A stretch of 5,686 nt of DNA from Candidatus Omnitrophota bacterium (GTDB lineage Bacteria > Omnitrophota > Koll11 > Gygaellales > Profunditerraquicolaceae). Of the stretch, positions 1-5,686 are shown in pieces. The position numbers and the translations under genes are program-made. The DNA lies in the NCBI GenBank assembly GCA_028717765.1, contig JAQUNE010000101.1, positions 1-5,686 of the forward strand. The letters are read 5' to 3'. The notes under the pieces were generated by a model, which did not search any database, had not been told where the DNA came from, and saw only the letters and a list, made by a program, of their open reading frames with translations. Positions within the stretch are counted from its first letter, which is position 1. Every line of letters starts with the position of its first letter.

Positions 1-1874
1 CTTCTTATAGCGATAGCGGATTAACGCCTAATACCAAATATTATTATTTAGTCTTTGCATATATCGGCAATAGCTATTCTGAATATACTAATTACGGCAT
101 TGTTACAACTACTCCGATAGTTCCTGCGGCACCGAAAAATTTGACTGTTGTTCCAATTCCTGCAACCGGGACTACGGATCAGGTGAAATTAGACTGGCAG
201 TCAGATTCTACTGATGTGGACGAGTTTTTAATTGAATTAAGTTATGAAAGCGCAACCACAAATTATATACAGATCGGAACGGCTCTGGGAACTGCCAGGA
301 CGATCTCCTGGTATGGTCGTTTCCCCGATAACACTACGGGATATTACAGAGTAAGAGCGCGTAATAGTGTAGGGCTTTCTGGATATTCCAATGTTGTTTC
401 GATAGTGACGCATAATGAAACAGATCTTCCGCTTGCGCCGACGAATTTAACTGTCACAGTGATCAATGCTAATAATCTGCGCCTAAACTGGACAAATAAG
501 ACGCTTACCCCGGCTACACAGATTCTCGTCGAACGCGGCATTGATGGTACAAATTTTACACAGGTTGGAAGCGTTAATGCTGTAGGAACAACACAGGCAT
601 ATGATGATATTAACGTTGTACCCGGGAAGAAATATTACTACAGAGTACGTGCGCACAACAGTATTGGAAATTCTCCTTATACTGCTGTAGTTAACGCAAC
701 CACGCCTTCTTCAATCCAAGCCCCCACTAACCTTAAAGCAGATGTATGGGATTATCATTCTGTGCGTTTGATCTGGAATGATGATAATAATGATGAGCAG
801 GGATTTGAGGTCTGGCGTTCCACTACTTCCGGCAGCGGGTTTACTTTTGCGCAGAATGTGCCGACTTATAATTCACCTGTTATGGTTGCAGACGTTAAGG
901 ATCTCAATCCGCTAACTACTTATTATTTCAAGGTTCGTGCATATAATAAGAATGGCATTTACTCGGATTTTTCCAATCAAGTCTCTGCCACGACTCCGGA
1001 TACGCCTTTTCCTCATGCGCCGACAAACTTAGCAGCAACATCAAATGCTTCTAACAGGGTAAATCTTACCTGGAAAGATAATTCTGCTAATGAGCTCGGT
1101 TTTAATGTTTACCGCAGAAAAGGTACTAGCGGAAACTTCTATCTGGTAACTGTGGGTGCTCTGGCGCCTAAAAATGTTACCAAGTATACGGACACCAGTG
1201 TCTCAGGCGGCACTTTATATTATTACAGGGTTACAGCGGTGAATGCCGCAGGCGAATCAGGTTATGCTGAATGTTCTCTGACTACTGCAGAAGGGGTCCA
1301 AGCCCCCACTAACCTTAAAGCAGATGTATGGGATTATCATTCTGTGCGTTTGATCTGGAATGATGATAATAATGATGAGCAGGGATTTGAGGTCTGGCGT
1401 TCCACTACTTCCGGCAGCGGGTTTACTTTTGCGCAGAATGTGCCGACTTATAATTCACCTGTTATGGTTGCAGACGTTAAGGATCTCAATCCGCTAACTA
1501 CTTATTATTTCAAGGTTCGTGCATATAATAAGAATGGCATTTACTCGGATTTTTCCAATCAAGTCTCTGCCACGACTCCGGATACGCCTTTTCCTCATGC
1601 GCCGACAAACTTAGCAGCAACATCAAATGCTTCTAACAGGGTAAATCTTACCTGGAAAGATAATTCTGCTAATGAGCTCGGTTTTAATGTTTACCGCAGA
1701 AAAGGTACTAGCGGAAACTTCTATCTGGTAACTGTGGGTGCTCTGGCGCCTAAAAATGTTACCAAGTATACGGACACCAGTGTCTCAGGCGGCACTTTAT
1801 ATTATTACAGGGTTACAGCGGTGAATGCTTCGGGACAATCTGGTTACACTGAAGCATCAGTGACAACACCTTAA
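1..1874 (+). CDS. Fibronectin type III repeat protein, 5'-truncated (C-terminal 623 residues)
   Basis: The reading frame is open from the left edge (first full codon at 3) to TAA at 1872-1874, so the true start lies upstream. The TTG at 141 is the Leu of a conserved A-P-K-N-L strand-A motif inside an FN3 domain and is not a start. Numbering visible residues from nt 3, there is a partial FN3 (1-41), then six full FN3 domains at about 42-138, 145-236, 240-335, 339-430, 434-529 and 533-623. Each shows the family pattern: A-P-x-N-L at the start, a Trp in strand B (L-x-W), Y-Y-x-(V)-R-A-x-N near the end (e.g. Y114-Y115-R116-V117-R118-A119) and a closing T-T-P. Domains 240-430 and 434-623 are a copied two-domain module. 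The protein stops right after the last FN3 strand, with no sorting motif, transmembrane segment or other C-terminal domain. FN3 arrays act as spacers or binding modules in exported proteins; export and an adhesin or scaffold role are inferred, because the N-terminus is not visible. Any enzymatic domain would lie upstream. Confidence 0.93.
   Translation, partial: SYSDSGLTPNTKYYYLVFAYIGNSYSEYTNYGIVTTTPIVPAAPKNLTVVPIPATGTTDQVKLDWQSDSTDVDEFLIELSYESATTNYIQIGTALGTARTISWYGRFPDNTTGYYRVRARNSVGLSGYSNVVSIVTHNETDLPLAPTNLTVTVINANNLRLNWTNKTLTPATQILVERGIDGTNFTQVGSVNAVGTTQAYDDINVVPGKKYYYRVRAHNSIGNSPYTAVVNATTPSSIQAPTNLKADVWDYHSVRLIWNDDNNDEQGFEVWRSTTSGSGFTFAQNVPTYNSPVMVADVKDLNPLTTYYFKVRAYNKNGIYSDFSNQVSATTPDTPFPHAPTNLAATSNASNRVNLTWKDNSANELGFNVYRRKGTSGNFYLVTVGALAPKNVTKYTDTSVSGGTLYYYRVTAVNAAGESGYAECSLTTAEGVQAPTNLKADVWDYHSVRLIWNDDNNDEQGFEVWRSTTSGSGFTFAQNVPTYNSPVMVADVKDLNPLTTYYFKVRAYNKNGIYSDFSNQVSATTPDTPFPHAPTNLAATSNASNRVNLTWKDNSANELGFNVYRRKGTSGNFYLVTVGALAPKNVTKYTDTSVSGGTLYYYRVTAVNASGQSGYTEASVTTP
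715..1246 (+). repeat. 532-bp direct repeat, copy 1 (two-FN3 module)
   Basis: This segment matches 1297-1828 base for base when read line by line, with an offset of 582 bases (194 codons), so the reading frame is kept. It begins at TCCAAGCCCCCACTAA and ends at GGTGAATGC. It encodes one FN3 domain and nearly all of the next; the two domains differ clearly from each other, so the copied unit is a domain pair. The flanks differ from those of copy 2: the left flank codes T-T-P-S-S and the right flank A-G-E-S-G-Y-A-E. Confidence 0.95.
1297..1828 (+). repeat. 532-bp direct repeat, copy 2 (two-FN3 module)
   Basis: This is an exact copy of 715-1246 by eye, including all synonymous positions. The 45 coding bases after the repeat (before TAA) match the corresponding bases after copy 1 at only about 28 of 45 positions, coding S-G-Q-S-G-Y-T-E instead of A-G-E-S-G-Y-A-E. 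The drop from complete identity to weak similarity is therefore sharp. No inverted ends, target-site duplication or transposase is present, so this is a duplicated coding module and not a mobile element. Confidence 0.95.
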
Positions 1875-1879
1875 GGAGG
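1873..1879 (+). promoter_or_regulatory. Shine-Dalgarno site of the RHH-like gene, overlapping the upstream stop
   Basis: AAGGAGG is a near-perfect anti-16S match, 8 bases before the ATG at 1888. Its first two bases are the last two of the TAA stop of the FN3 gene. This fixes the start at 1888 and makes reinitiation by ribosomes finishing the FN3 gene plausible. Confidence 0.9.
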
Positions 1880-1887
1880 CGATTAAA

Positions 1888-2121
1888 ATGAGAGAAGAAA
1901 AGAAAAATCAATATCGAGTAATTACTTTTTTAAACCGGCAAGAACTGGATTTTCTTGATGAACTGGAGAAGGATATCTTTTTCTCTCACGGCATCCATAT
2001 TCCCCGGGTGAAATTAATCGAAGAGATCATTGATGCCTTTAAAGAAAAAGGCGCTTTAAACAAACAGCGGGTAGAAGAAGAGCTGATCAAAATGTATAAA
2101 GAGATAAAGGAGAAAAAATGA
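1888..2121 (+). CDS. Small putative ribbon-helix-helix DNA-binding protein (77 aa)
   Basis: The start is the ATG at 1888, set by AAGGAGG with 8-base spacing; the stop is TGA at 2119-2121. There is no signal peptide or membrane segment, and the composition is highly charged, so the protein is cytoplasmic, unlike both neighbours. The order of elements fits an RHH (MetJ/Arc-type) fold: a short basic strand (about residues 8-15, Y-R-V-I-T-F-L), a first helix rich in L/E/D (16-30), a turn with H34-G-I-H-I-P39-R40, and a second amphipathic helix (40-54, V-K-L-I-E-E-I-I-D-A-F). RHH proteins bind DNA as dimers through the paired strands. The loop before the second helix is longer than in typical short RHH proteins. 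Residues 58-77 add a charged helix (K-Q-R-V-E-E-E-L-I-K-M-Y) that may assist dimerisation. The gene sits between two FN3-protein genes, 13 bases after one and overlapping the next by 4, so autoregulation of the operon is a reasonable guess but unproven. The coding call is firm; the fold is assigned from pattern alone. Confidence 0.85.
   Translation: MREEKKNQYRVITFLNRQELDFLDELEKDIFFSHGIHIPRVKLIEEIIDAFKEKGALNKQRVEEELIKMYKEIKEKK
2106..2112 (+). promoter_or_regulatory. Shine-Dalgarno site of the large secreted protein gene
   Basis: AAAGGAG lies 5 bases before the ATG at 2118 and inside the last codons of the RHH-like gene. With the ATGA stop/start overlap (2118-2121) it selects this start and predicts translational coupling of the two genes. 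Confidence 0.85.
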
Positions 2122-2213
2122 AAAACTATACATTGAAAAGAATATTACAATTAATTTTAATTTTTTTACCCGTGTTACTTTTACTATTTTCTTTTACTGC
2201 TCAATGTAAGGCT
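2118..2213 (+). other. Sec signal peptide of the large protein (residues 1-32)
   Basis: There is a basic start (K2, K7, R8), a long hydrophobic core at about 9-26 (I-L-Q-L-I-L-I-F-L-P-V-L-L-L-L-F) and a likely signal peptidase I site after C30-K-A32, before D33-E34. The residues before C30 (T-A-Q) do not fit a lipobox, so a lipoprotein is unlikely. The protein should cross the inner membrane by the Sec route. Confidence 0.85.
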
Positions 2214-5200
2214 GATGAGACCGGGGTATTGGTTTATATCACTACTCCGGCTAATGCGAGCTATCTGCATACACTGCCGAATAATAAGGTAAATATAGTC
2301 GGTAGTGCCTATTTAAATAGCGGGTTTATTAATTACCAGCTTTATTATGCACCTAAGGATGATTCCGCGAAAATGACTGCTATTTTAACTAGGCCAGCCA
2401 CCACGATGATTAGGGATAGTTCATTGTGCTTCTGGGATACTACTGGCATAGCGGATGGAGAATATCTTCTTATCTTAAAGGTAAAGACTGCGAATAGTGA
2501 ATTAAGTGATTCGAAAAATATCACAATTGATAATCAGAATGATCCGCCTGTATTTGTAAATCTGCATAACCAGGCTACAGCAGCCGGGATGTATTATAGA
2601 TTAAAAATTCAAGCCAAAGACCCAGATGATCCGGCAACGCCCCAAGGTAAGTTAACTTATGGTTGTATGGGAGCTAACTCTATACCAGGCTTTAGGTTTT
2701 ATCCCGGTTCGCAAACAGTTACTTGGTATCCATCTGAACAGAATAAAGGGCAAACCTATAGGGTGATTTTTACGGTAAGGGATAATGATCCTACGCACAC
2801 AGTGACAAAATTAGTCAATTTTACGATAATAGATATCAAAGAAGAAAAGCTGCATACTTTTTCCACGCTACAGGAATTTTCTTATCCGGTATTAATTTAT
2901 GGAGAAAAAATAGCCTGGAGCGAGGATGGCCCGGAAAGAGGCACCTATATTTATGATCTTTCGACAAATCAGAAAACTAAGCTTTTAGCTTTTTATTCAT
3001 TGGTCGATCTTTATCAAAATAAGCTGCTTTCCATAGCTCGTAGCACCAATGGAAGGGATAGTTTTGTAGTTTATGACCTCTTAACAAAAATAGAACAAGC
3101 TAGTGCTGCGCTTGATAGTTCTATTGCCGGAGCAATGGTCTTGGAGGATAATGGCGGCCAAGCAAACAGGGTAATTTGGAATAGCGGGTTGGTTAATGGT
3201 AAGAGCGCGCTTAATTATTATACTTTCCTTGGGGCAGGGTCTGGAGGGAGTAATATTGCTACGGGAAATATTTTAGCCAATGGTTATGATTTGGTTCCCG
3301 GTAAAAATACGGTAGTTTTTGGCGATAAAAGTAGCAACGGCGGAATTTTTTCCAGCACTATTGCATACAATAGTTATCCTACCAAGCTGTTAAATGTTCC
3401 TACAGATTTACTTTGTGTGCCTGATGAAAATAAAATTGTTTTTGCTGATTACCGCAGAGGCACCGATGTAACAGATCTAAGAATGTTTGATACAAAAACT
3501 AAGCAATTAAGTGAGATCGCCTGGGATATCGGAATTGGCCCTGGATTAGCCGCGGCCAAAGATAGGGTGGTTTATTCCAATGAAAAACCGATCACTGCCA
3601 ATATTTATACTGCCGGGATTTATCTGTATATTCCTTCGAAAGATACGGAGATTAGAGTAGTTCAGCTTGTTCCAGGGGCTAAACATTCTTTACCACGGAT
3701 TTTTGGCAATAAAATTGTTTGGATGAACGCAGGAAATATTTATTTAGAGAGGGTGACTTTTCCTCCAAAGATGACCGCAATTACGCCTCTTACGGTTAAG
3801 TCAGGTACGCTACTTACGATTAAGGGTACGGATTTCGGGGATAGGCAGTCAGAAAGCCAGGTGCAGTTTGAAAATAAAGCGTTAGCTGAGATTCAATCTT
3901 GGTCTGATACAGAGATCACTTGTAAAGTTCCTAAAGAAGCTGCTACAGGTTTAGTAAAAGTAATTAATCCAGCAGGAGTGAGTAATGGAATAAAGGTGGT
4001 TGTAGAGGGCTTAGCTTTACCTTTGCCTCCGGTAAGTCTGAGCGTAAGCGCAGTTTTTTCCTATCAAGTTGATTTGACCTGGGATTACAATGCAAATTTA
4101 CCAGGTGCTGAGAAAATAACTAAATTTATGCTTACCAGAAGAGATCTTACCCTGAATCAGCAGTCAGAAGAGATTATTAATAATAATCTTGGCGTAAGTA
4201 TGAGGAATTATTCTGACTATACTGCGAAAAAAAATACTAATTACCGTTATCGGGTTTATTCCGCAATTGACGATAATCTCTATGAGGCATGCGGGTCAAA
4301 TTACCTGGATGTCTTAACTCCTGAAGACCCAAATCTGCCGAAGAATTTAACTGCTGCCGTGGTTTCACCGACAGAGATTAAGCTCACTTGGCAGGGCAAC
4401 TATACGATGTATTCGATTTTTGTAGTAGAGAGAAATACAAAAGAAGATTTTAGCGAATTACCGAGTGAGGCAGGAAGGCTATATTACCAGGATAAAAATA
4501 CGGTTCCTGCTACTCATGCGTTTACTGATACGAATTTACGGCCCAATACGAAATATTATTTCCGGGTTTATGTAGACTACGGTTCAGGCGGCTATGGTAA
4601 GAAAGATTATTCTAATGTTGTAAGCGCAACTACGCCTGCCTTGTCTATTCCTGAACTGACCTTGATTCCTTTTGCCACAAACATTATAAAAATAAACGTG
4701 AAATATGATAAAGATTTCGAGGAAGTGGAGATAGAGAGGAGTATTTATCCGGATAAGGGGTTTGAAAAAGTTTCTTTCCCGCCTTATTTTGAGAAATATG
4801 ACCGAGGGCTTAAAGAGAATACTACTTATTATTATCGCAGCCGCGCAAAGGCCGGTGGAGAGTTCTCGGCTTATTCTCCTGTGGTAAGCGTGACTACGTT
4901 ATCTCTTCCTGCGCCTTCGAATCTAAGGCTGGAGCATATTACCGGGCCGAATAATACCTATGGTGCGGTCAAGGTAACCTGGCAGGATAATACCAGCGGG
5001 ACAGCGGGTTTTGTCATCGCTGCAAAAATGAAAGATGGAACAGATTTCCAGGAAATGCGGCGGGTCAACAAGGGAGAGAATTCTTGTTTGGTTGAGTTAA
5101 AGGAACTTGGCGGCCCGATTTATATGGATTCGGAATGGAGTATCCGTGTGGGCGCTTTTCTCTCCCGAGGTATGGGCCAGGATACAATTGGCGTGCCTTG

Positions 5201-5686
5201 TGAAATTTTTGATTATTCTATTCCTGCTATCGGGGTCTTTGTTCCGCAGTATCATGCGCCGAAAATCAACGCAAGGCCTCTTTCTTCACAGGCGATGTTC
5301 CTGAACTTTTCTTTCGACGGCCTTTTTGCCTTTGACCGCTTAGAAATAGAAAGAAGCTTGTATCAGGATTTTCGGGATATCCAGCTTGTTCCGCCGGGAA
5401 ACTTCTTCAGCCTGGATACCGGGCTTAAAGCGGGCACTACTTACTATTATCGCTGCCGTGCGTTTTACAGTAAAGCGTCGTATCATTACGCACGCCCGGA
5501 TAATGACTATAATAGGTATGGGCCATATTCTAATGTGGTAAACGCTACTACTTTAGAAGATAAAGCAGTACCTCTGAATTTTAAAGCAACTATTACCGGA
5601 AAGACCTCTGATCAGTATACAGTTACTTTAAGCTGGACAAATAATTCCGGGATGAAAGATTATTACGCATTAAGAAAATTTAGTGC
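2118..5686 (+). CDS. Large secreted multidomain protein: signal peptide, Ig-like domains, beta-propeller, IPT/TIG, FN3 array (3'-truncated)
   Basis: The frame is open from ATG 2118 to the right edge: 1189 full codons and no stop. The start is supported by AAAGGAG 5 bases upstream and by the signal peptide that follows directly. Domains in order: signal peptide (1-32); Ig-like domain (about 36-140) with the late motif W-D-T-T-G-I-A-D-G-E-Y; cadherin/putative-Ig-like domain (about 142-238) opening N-D-P-P-V-F and containing D-P-D-D and a closing V-R-D-N-D; seven-repeat beta-propeller (about 250-546); IPT/TIG domain (about 549-630) with G570-T-D-F-G574 and N617-P-A-G-V-S-N; FN3-like domains at about 634-738, 741-840, 841-930, 932-1040 and 1047-1147; and the start of another from 1153. 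Typical FN3 marks are W758, T-Y-Y-Y-R at 903-907 and Y-Y-Y-R at 1109-1112; the domain at 932-1040 lacks the Y-Y-Y-R motif and is divergent. No catalytic motif is visible. The architecture fits an exported adhesion, carbohydrate-binding or scaffold protein, by inference. The C-terminus, where an anchor or sorting signal could lie, is outside the window. Confidence 0.93.
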   Translation, partial: MKNYTLKRILQLILIFLPVLLLLFSFTAQCKADETGVLVYITTPANASYLHTLPNNKVNIVGSAYLNSGFINYQLYYAPKDDSAKMTAILTRPATTMIRDSSLCFWDTTGIADGEYLLILKVKTANSELSDSKNITIDNQNDPPVFVNLHNQATAAGMYYRLKIQAKDPDDPATPQGKLTYGCMGANSIPGFRFYPGSQTVTWYPSEQNKGQTYRVIFTVRDNDPTHTVTKLVNFTIIDIKEEKLHTFSTLQEFSYPVLIYGEKIAWSEDGPERGTYIYDLSTNQKTKLLAFYSLVDLYQNKLLSIARSTNGRDSFVVYDLLTKIEQASAALDSSIAGAMVLEDNGGQANRVIWNSGLVNGKSALNYYTFLGAGSGGSNIATGNILANGYDLVPGKNTVVFGDKSSNGGIFSSTIAYNSYPTKLLNVPTDLLCVPDENKIVFADYRRGTDVTDLRMFDTKTKQLSEIAWDIGIGPGLAAAKDRVVYSNEKPITANIYTAGIYLYIPSKDTEIRVVQLVPGAKHSLPRIFGNKIVWMNAGNIYLERVTFPPKMTAITPLTVKSGTLLTIKGTDFGDRQSESQVQFENKALAEIQSWSDTEITCKVPKEAATGLVKVINPAGVSNGIKVVVEGLALPLPPVSLSVSAVFSYQVDLTWDYNANLPGAEKITKFMLTRRDLTLNQQSEEIINNNLGVSMRNYSDYTAKKNTNYRYRVYSAIDDNLYEACGSNYLDVLTPEDPNLPKNLTAAVVSPTEIKLTWQGNYTMYSIFVVERNTKEDFSELPSEAGRLYYQDKNTVPATHAFTDTNLRPNTKYYFRVYVDYGSGGYGKKDYSNVVSATTPALSIPELTLIPFATNIIKINVKYDKDFEEVEIERSIYPDKGFEKVSFPPYFEKYDRGLKENTTYYYRSRAKAGGEFSAYSPVVSVTTLSLPAPSNLRLEHITGPNNTYGAVKVTWQDNTSGTAGFVIAAKMKDGTDFQEMRRVNKGENSCLVELKELGGPIYMDSEWSIRVGAFLSRGMGQDTIGVPCEIFDYSIPAIGVFVPQYHAPKINARPLSSQAMFLNFSFDGLFAFDRLEIERSLYQDFRDIQLVPPGNFFSLDTGLKAGTTYYYRCRAFYSKASYHYARPDNDYNRYGPYSNVVNATTLEDKAVPLNFKATITGKTSDQYTVTLSWTNNSGMKDYYALRKFS
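2865..3755 (+). other. Seven-repeat beta-propeller domain (residues about 250-546)
   Basis: A degenerate hairpin motif of the form basic/polar-hydrophobic-hydrophobic-aromatic, often after G or N, recurs at K264-I-A-W, K302-L-L, R351-V-I-W, T398-V-V-F, K439-I-V-F, R483-V-V-Y and K532-I-V-W. Spacings are 38, 49, 47, 41, 44 and 49 residues. Several repeats continue to an I/F-Y-D/L strand followed by T-x-x-K-T/Q, as in the first (I-Y-D-L-S-T-N-Q-K-T-K). This spacing and pattern are typical of TolB/PD40-like and related surface propeller repeats, and seven hairpins suggest a seven-bladed propeller. Ligand and function cannot be read from the sequence. Confidence 0.7.

Noticed and set aside
141..143. 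TTG as the start codon of the first FN3 gene
   Set aside because: The same frame is open to the left edge and codes FN3 sequence (T-K-Y-Y-Y-L-V-F-A-Y, then T-T-T-P and A-P-K-N-L). The TTG is an internal Leu and has no Shine-Dalgarno site.
344..541. 65-codon open frame on the minus strand
   Set aside because: It lies wholly inside the well-supported FN3 gene on the other strand and shows no family motif or convincing ribosome site.
715..1828. Repeats as ends of a mobile element or a diversity-generating cassette
   Set aside because: The repeats are themselves coding FN3 sequence with only 50 bases between them, no transposase, reverse transcriptase or inverted ends are seen, and the copies are identical and not diversified at adenines.
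1888..2121. RHH-like protein as an antitoxin of a toxin-antitoxin pair
   Set aside because: No small toxin gene is adjacent; the coupled downstream gene encodes a large exported protein and the upstream gene an FN3 array.
2133..2161. Sigma70-like promoter: TTGAAA, 17-base gap, TTTAAT
   Set aside because: It falls inside the signal-peptide codons, downstream of the start. The AT-rich sequence follows from Leu/Ile/Phe codons, and the -10 match is poor.
2196..2210. Lipobox at T-A-Q-C30 of the large protein
   Set aside because: Positions -3 to -1 do not fit the L-A/S-G/A pattern, and a signal peptidase I site two residues later fits better.
5107..5304. 65-codon open frame on the plus strand in another frame
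   Set aside because: It overlaps the large secreted protein, whose frame continues with FN3 motifs through this stretch, so it is a shadow.

Overview
The window is fully coding on the + strand. It holds three genes packed as one apparent operon: the 3' part of a fibronectin type III (FN3) repeat protein, a 77-residue cytoplasmic protein that looks like a ribbon-helix-helix (RHH) DNA-binding protein, and the 5' part of a very large secreted multidomain protein that runs off the right edge. Spacing is tight: 13 bases between genes 1 and 2, and a 4-base ATGA overlap between genes 2 and 3. Strong Shine-Dalgarno sites (AAGGAGG and AAAGGAG) lie inside the preceding coding sequences. No RNA gene, CRISPR array, insertion sequence, promoter or terminator is visible, and there is no gene-free stretch of any size.

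Positions 1-1874 encode the C-terminal 623 residues of a protein made only of FN3 domains in this window (one partial plus six full). Its main peculiarity is a 532-bp segment (715-1246), coding for almost two FN3 domains, that recurs without a mismatch at 1297-1828, in frame and 582 bases downstream. Similarity stops abruptly at both ends of the repeat, which suggests recent module copying, gene conversion, or an assembly problem in a repeat array.

Positions 1888-2121 encode the small RHH-like protein. Positions 2118-5686 encode at least 1189 residues, in order: a signal peptide, an Ig-like domain, a cadherin/putative-Ig-like domain, a seven-repeat beta-propeller, an IPT/TIG domain, and five full FN3-like domains plus the start of a sixth.

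The organism is a bacterium with strong Shine-Dalgarno sites, AT-leaning codon use and large exported FN3/propeller proteins. This style is common in uncultured Gram-negative candidate phyla. Omnitrophota is my guess from general resemblance, but nothing in the window proves it. The likely picture is an operon for extracellular or surface adhesion or scaffold proteins with a putative small DNA-binding regulator between them. The regulatory link is inferred from position and predicted fold only.
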